Of a stretch of DNA of 64,000 bases, positions 61,591 to 64,000 are shown in pieces. A program made the translations under genes and the position numbers. Position 1 is the first letter of the stretch. Each line of letters opens with the position of its first letter. The DNA is from Todiramphus chloris collaris (Eukaryota > Chordata > Aves > Coraciiformes > Alcedinidae), in the NCBI GenBank assembly GCA_025345505.1, contig JANVCC010000030.1:5439532-5503531 (forward strand), given 5' to 3'. The notes beneath the pieces were generated by a model. The model saw nothing but the letters and a program-made list of their open reading frames with translations. It had not been told where the DNA came from and made no database searches.

Positions 61591-64000
61591 TGCTGGCAAG
61601 TTAGATAGTATTTTTTAGTGGTTCTAACAATGCAATACTTTCTCCAATTCACTCATTTTAGACTGACTTCATTTGTGACTTCCCAACACAGCATTTTTCT
61701 TTTGAAAGTACAATTACACTTCCATTGTAAAAGGAAGCTTGCAAGTCTCCATATTGGGCTGTGGCAAGACAAGGCTTCAAAAACATGGGGATGTTGCTGG
61801 TGACAGTCTCACCACCCCAGCCTGCATGTCTAGAAGGCAGAAGCAAAATGCCTGCAACTTTTTGTCATGAGACATCCACTAACCTCTGTAAAAGCCTGAC
61901 TGGGTCACCAGCACCTGGTGCCCCAGGGAGATGATAATTCAACTTGGTTGTCTTCCAGAAAAGATGCCTTTCTAACTCTCCAGATAGACCAGCTACAAAG
62001 GATCCACAATGAGAGGACCAACAGAGAGCTGCATGGAAGAATGGGTATGATTTGATGTATGGCCAGACTCATCATGTGGCAGAGGTTGATGGGACCAGTC
62101 TAAAATTTGGATAAGATTTTTTTTTTGGGAAACGAAAGGCAGCAGAGATGTGCACAAGAAACTAAAGAGTGATAACATGAATCTTGCAGAGGAGGTGTCC
62201 TCACCAGCAGGCACAGTCAACAGAAACCTTGAAGGTTTTCCTGCTCAAGTCAAAATTCCCACAGTCTCCAGTGAGACCAGGGGCAATACTTCAGTTCCAG
62301 GAAATTACATTACTTTTATTCACTCCTACAAAGTTTGGGATGCCTGAAGATCCAATCCATATAGGTATTTGTTCATATAGATGAATAATAAATGTTAGAT
62401 CATGTAAATGATGTATATATCACCAATTTTTTCCAGACAAAATGAATTACTGAGTTTTGGTACCAGCTTATATCAGATTTGCTGATGGCAACGTCTTGTC
62501 CTGGCGAATGTTCCATGAGAATGAAGCTCCTCAGCTGGGCCAAAAGAATTAGGAGAACTGATGTAGTAAAAAGAAATTAAAAAAAAAAAACCAACAACTT
62601 GGAAATGTCCAGAGATTTACTGCAGGGCTGGATACAAAGGGAAGTAAACAAACATGGCTTCATTACACAGCTCACTACTCTCAGCTACTGATATGCGATC
62701 CCTGTTCCCTGGCCTCATACAGTATCTCATCAGCGATTTCTGTCCAGGAAAGCCAATAAAATAAGAATGTGTGTTGCCAAGGTGAAGTTTTAAGATTTAC
62801 AATTTTAAATTTCCTATTAGGGATAAGGTAAGATTTACGGATGATATACTGATTTATAAATTTGTTTAGACAGTAAGCATTCTTGGCTTTAGGCTGGAAT
62901 CAGAAAGCTCGGTGTAAAGAAAAATTTTTAAAGGTTTTGTGATACATAGAATAAATCCAAGTTATACTTTAAAAGAGCCCTCTGGCTGTATAAAAGATGA
63001 TGACAGTGACAGTGAAAAAAAAAAAAATTGCTTATATCTACAATGCTCCATTATTTTCTCATTAACTTGAGTTTTAAAGGGAATCATATTAGTGCCTCCA
63101 GAGGATGAGCTATATAAACAAGAGCTACAAATTTATCTGTGCATTAAAATGAATGCTATGGTAACCGGTTTGATTGCTTTGGATGCAATTTAAAAACCTA
63201 AAGGGTGTATTATCCTGAGATAATCTCACCCTTGGGTCCTTATATATATATTATATCTCATACCTCTAATCCCGTGGGACAGTGCCTCGCTAATAATATC
63301 CCCTCTGCCTTTGTCTGGTCTCATACTGCAACTGAAACATGCCCCTTCCGACTTCAGATAACATGTTAGTTACGTAATTTTATTTTGATCACTCTGAATC
63401 ATTAGTTTATGTCTGGAGAATGTGTAGGTATTTTTCCTTGGACAGTAAAAAACACTCAGCACTTGGTGGAGCAGTAAAATCACCATCCTTCCAGGTGTCC
63501 AGGACTTGGTGAGACAGAGCCGTCTGCTGCAAAGCTGCACAGCCTTGGGGGCCAGTTTGGTACCAGTAATGGACAGGCAGTGCCTTGGGCATCAGTACAT
63601 CACAGGCTGGATTTGCTGGTCTTCACAAGGGAGACCTCAACACTTGCAAACCATCCCAACACAATTGCTCCTTTGGCCACCCATGTCTTGCTGAGATCCC
63701 TCCAAGCCCACCAGGGCATGGGCTGCTTAGGTTTTTCCAACAATCTGGGAGCAACTGAAGTGGAGATGGTCTTCCATTGGCCCTGGACTTGTATATATAA
63801 ATTCTTTTGAAGTCCTGTGGATGTAGATTTCCTGGAAAAATTACGATGGCTTTAGCCTACATCAATAATTTCCAGGTCCTCACAGCAATCTTCTCCCACT
63901 GAAATTTAATCTGCATGTGATGAGGGATCCTTTATGACTTGACTAGTAGACGGCTGTGGTTGGCCAGCATTTGGACATGGCCACAGCACACCAGAGAAGC
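61591..64000. other. Unique sequence, nothing recognised
   Basis: No repeat family, RNA gene or exon was recognised. Short frames (60-76 codons) occur on both strands without motifs. The sequence runs on past the window edge. Confidence 0.6.

Noticed and set aside
1..64000. tRNA, rRNA, spliceosomal RNA, known miRNA, CRISPR array, LTR retrovirus
   Set aside because: I looked for box-type words, stem arrangements, regular direct repeats with spacers and paired LTR ends, and saw none that hold up.

Overview
The window looks like a stretch of bird nuclear genome lying in a long intron or between genes. It is AT-rich and has no bacterial-type gene packing. Its only recognisable coding sequence is debris of CR1 LINE retrotransposons. 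Several CR1 copies end in the avian-type 3' tail, with 'ttccaac' followed by ATTCTATG-like octamers. No SINE, LTR or DNA transposon was recognised. The exact species cannot be read from the sequence.

Layout: 1-1619 is unique sequence. A CR1 piece at 1620-1877 is followed by a 22-G run and a CpG-richer patch (1901-2240). Unique sequence then runs to a CR1 at 7515-7907 and a CR1 tail at 9428-9489. 9490-20956 is mostly unique. It contains an exon-like minus-strand frame (15562-15842) and a G-quadruplex-type tract (17781-17816). A small minus-strand CR1 tail (20957-21031) abuts a 54-bp copy of sequence found 922 bp upstream. 21087-32754 is unique. The best preserved CR1 (32755-33601) keeps an open frame for the end of its ORF2 protein. 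More CR1 pieces lie at 34552-34740 (minus) and 39098-39557. A 16-17 bp minisatellite with its last units inverted lies at 40670-40970. 40971-53974 is unique and includes a sequence at 50350-50478 resembling a recursive splice site with its small exon. The last part holds CR1 pieces at 53975-54518, 57571-57665, 60545-60790 (old) and 61541-61590, in otherwise unique sequence.

No functional protein-coding gene, tRNA, rRNA, known miRNA or CRISPR array could be supported. Nearly all open frames of 60-130 codons look like chance openings in AT-rich DNA, CR1 remnants or translated simple repeats. The items most worth checking are the recursive-splice-like site, the exon-like minus-strand frame with four N-glycosylation sequons, the part-inverted minisatellite, and the duplicated 54-mer at a CR1 junction. 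None of these shows a new biological system by itself.
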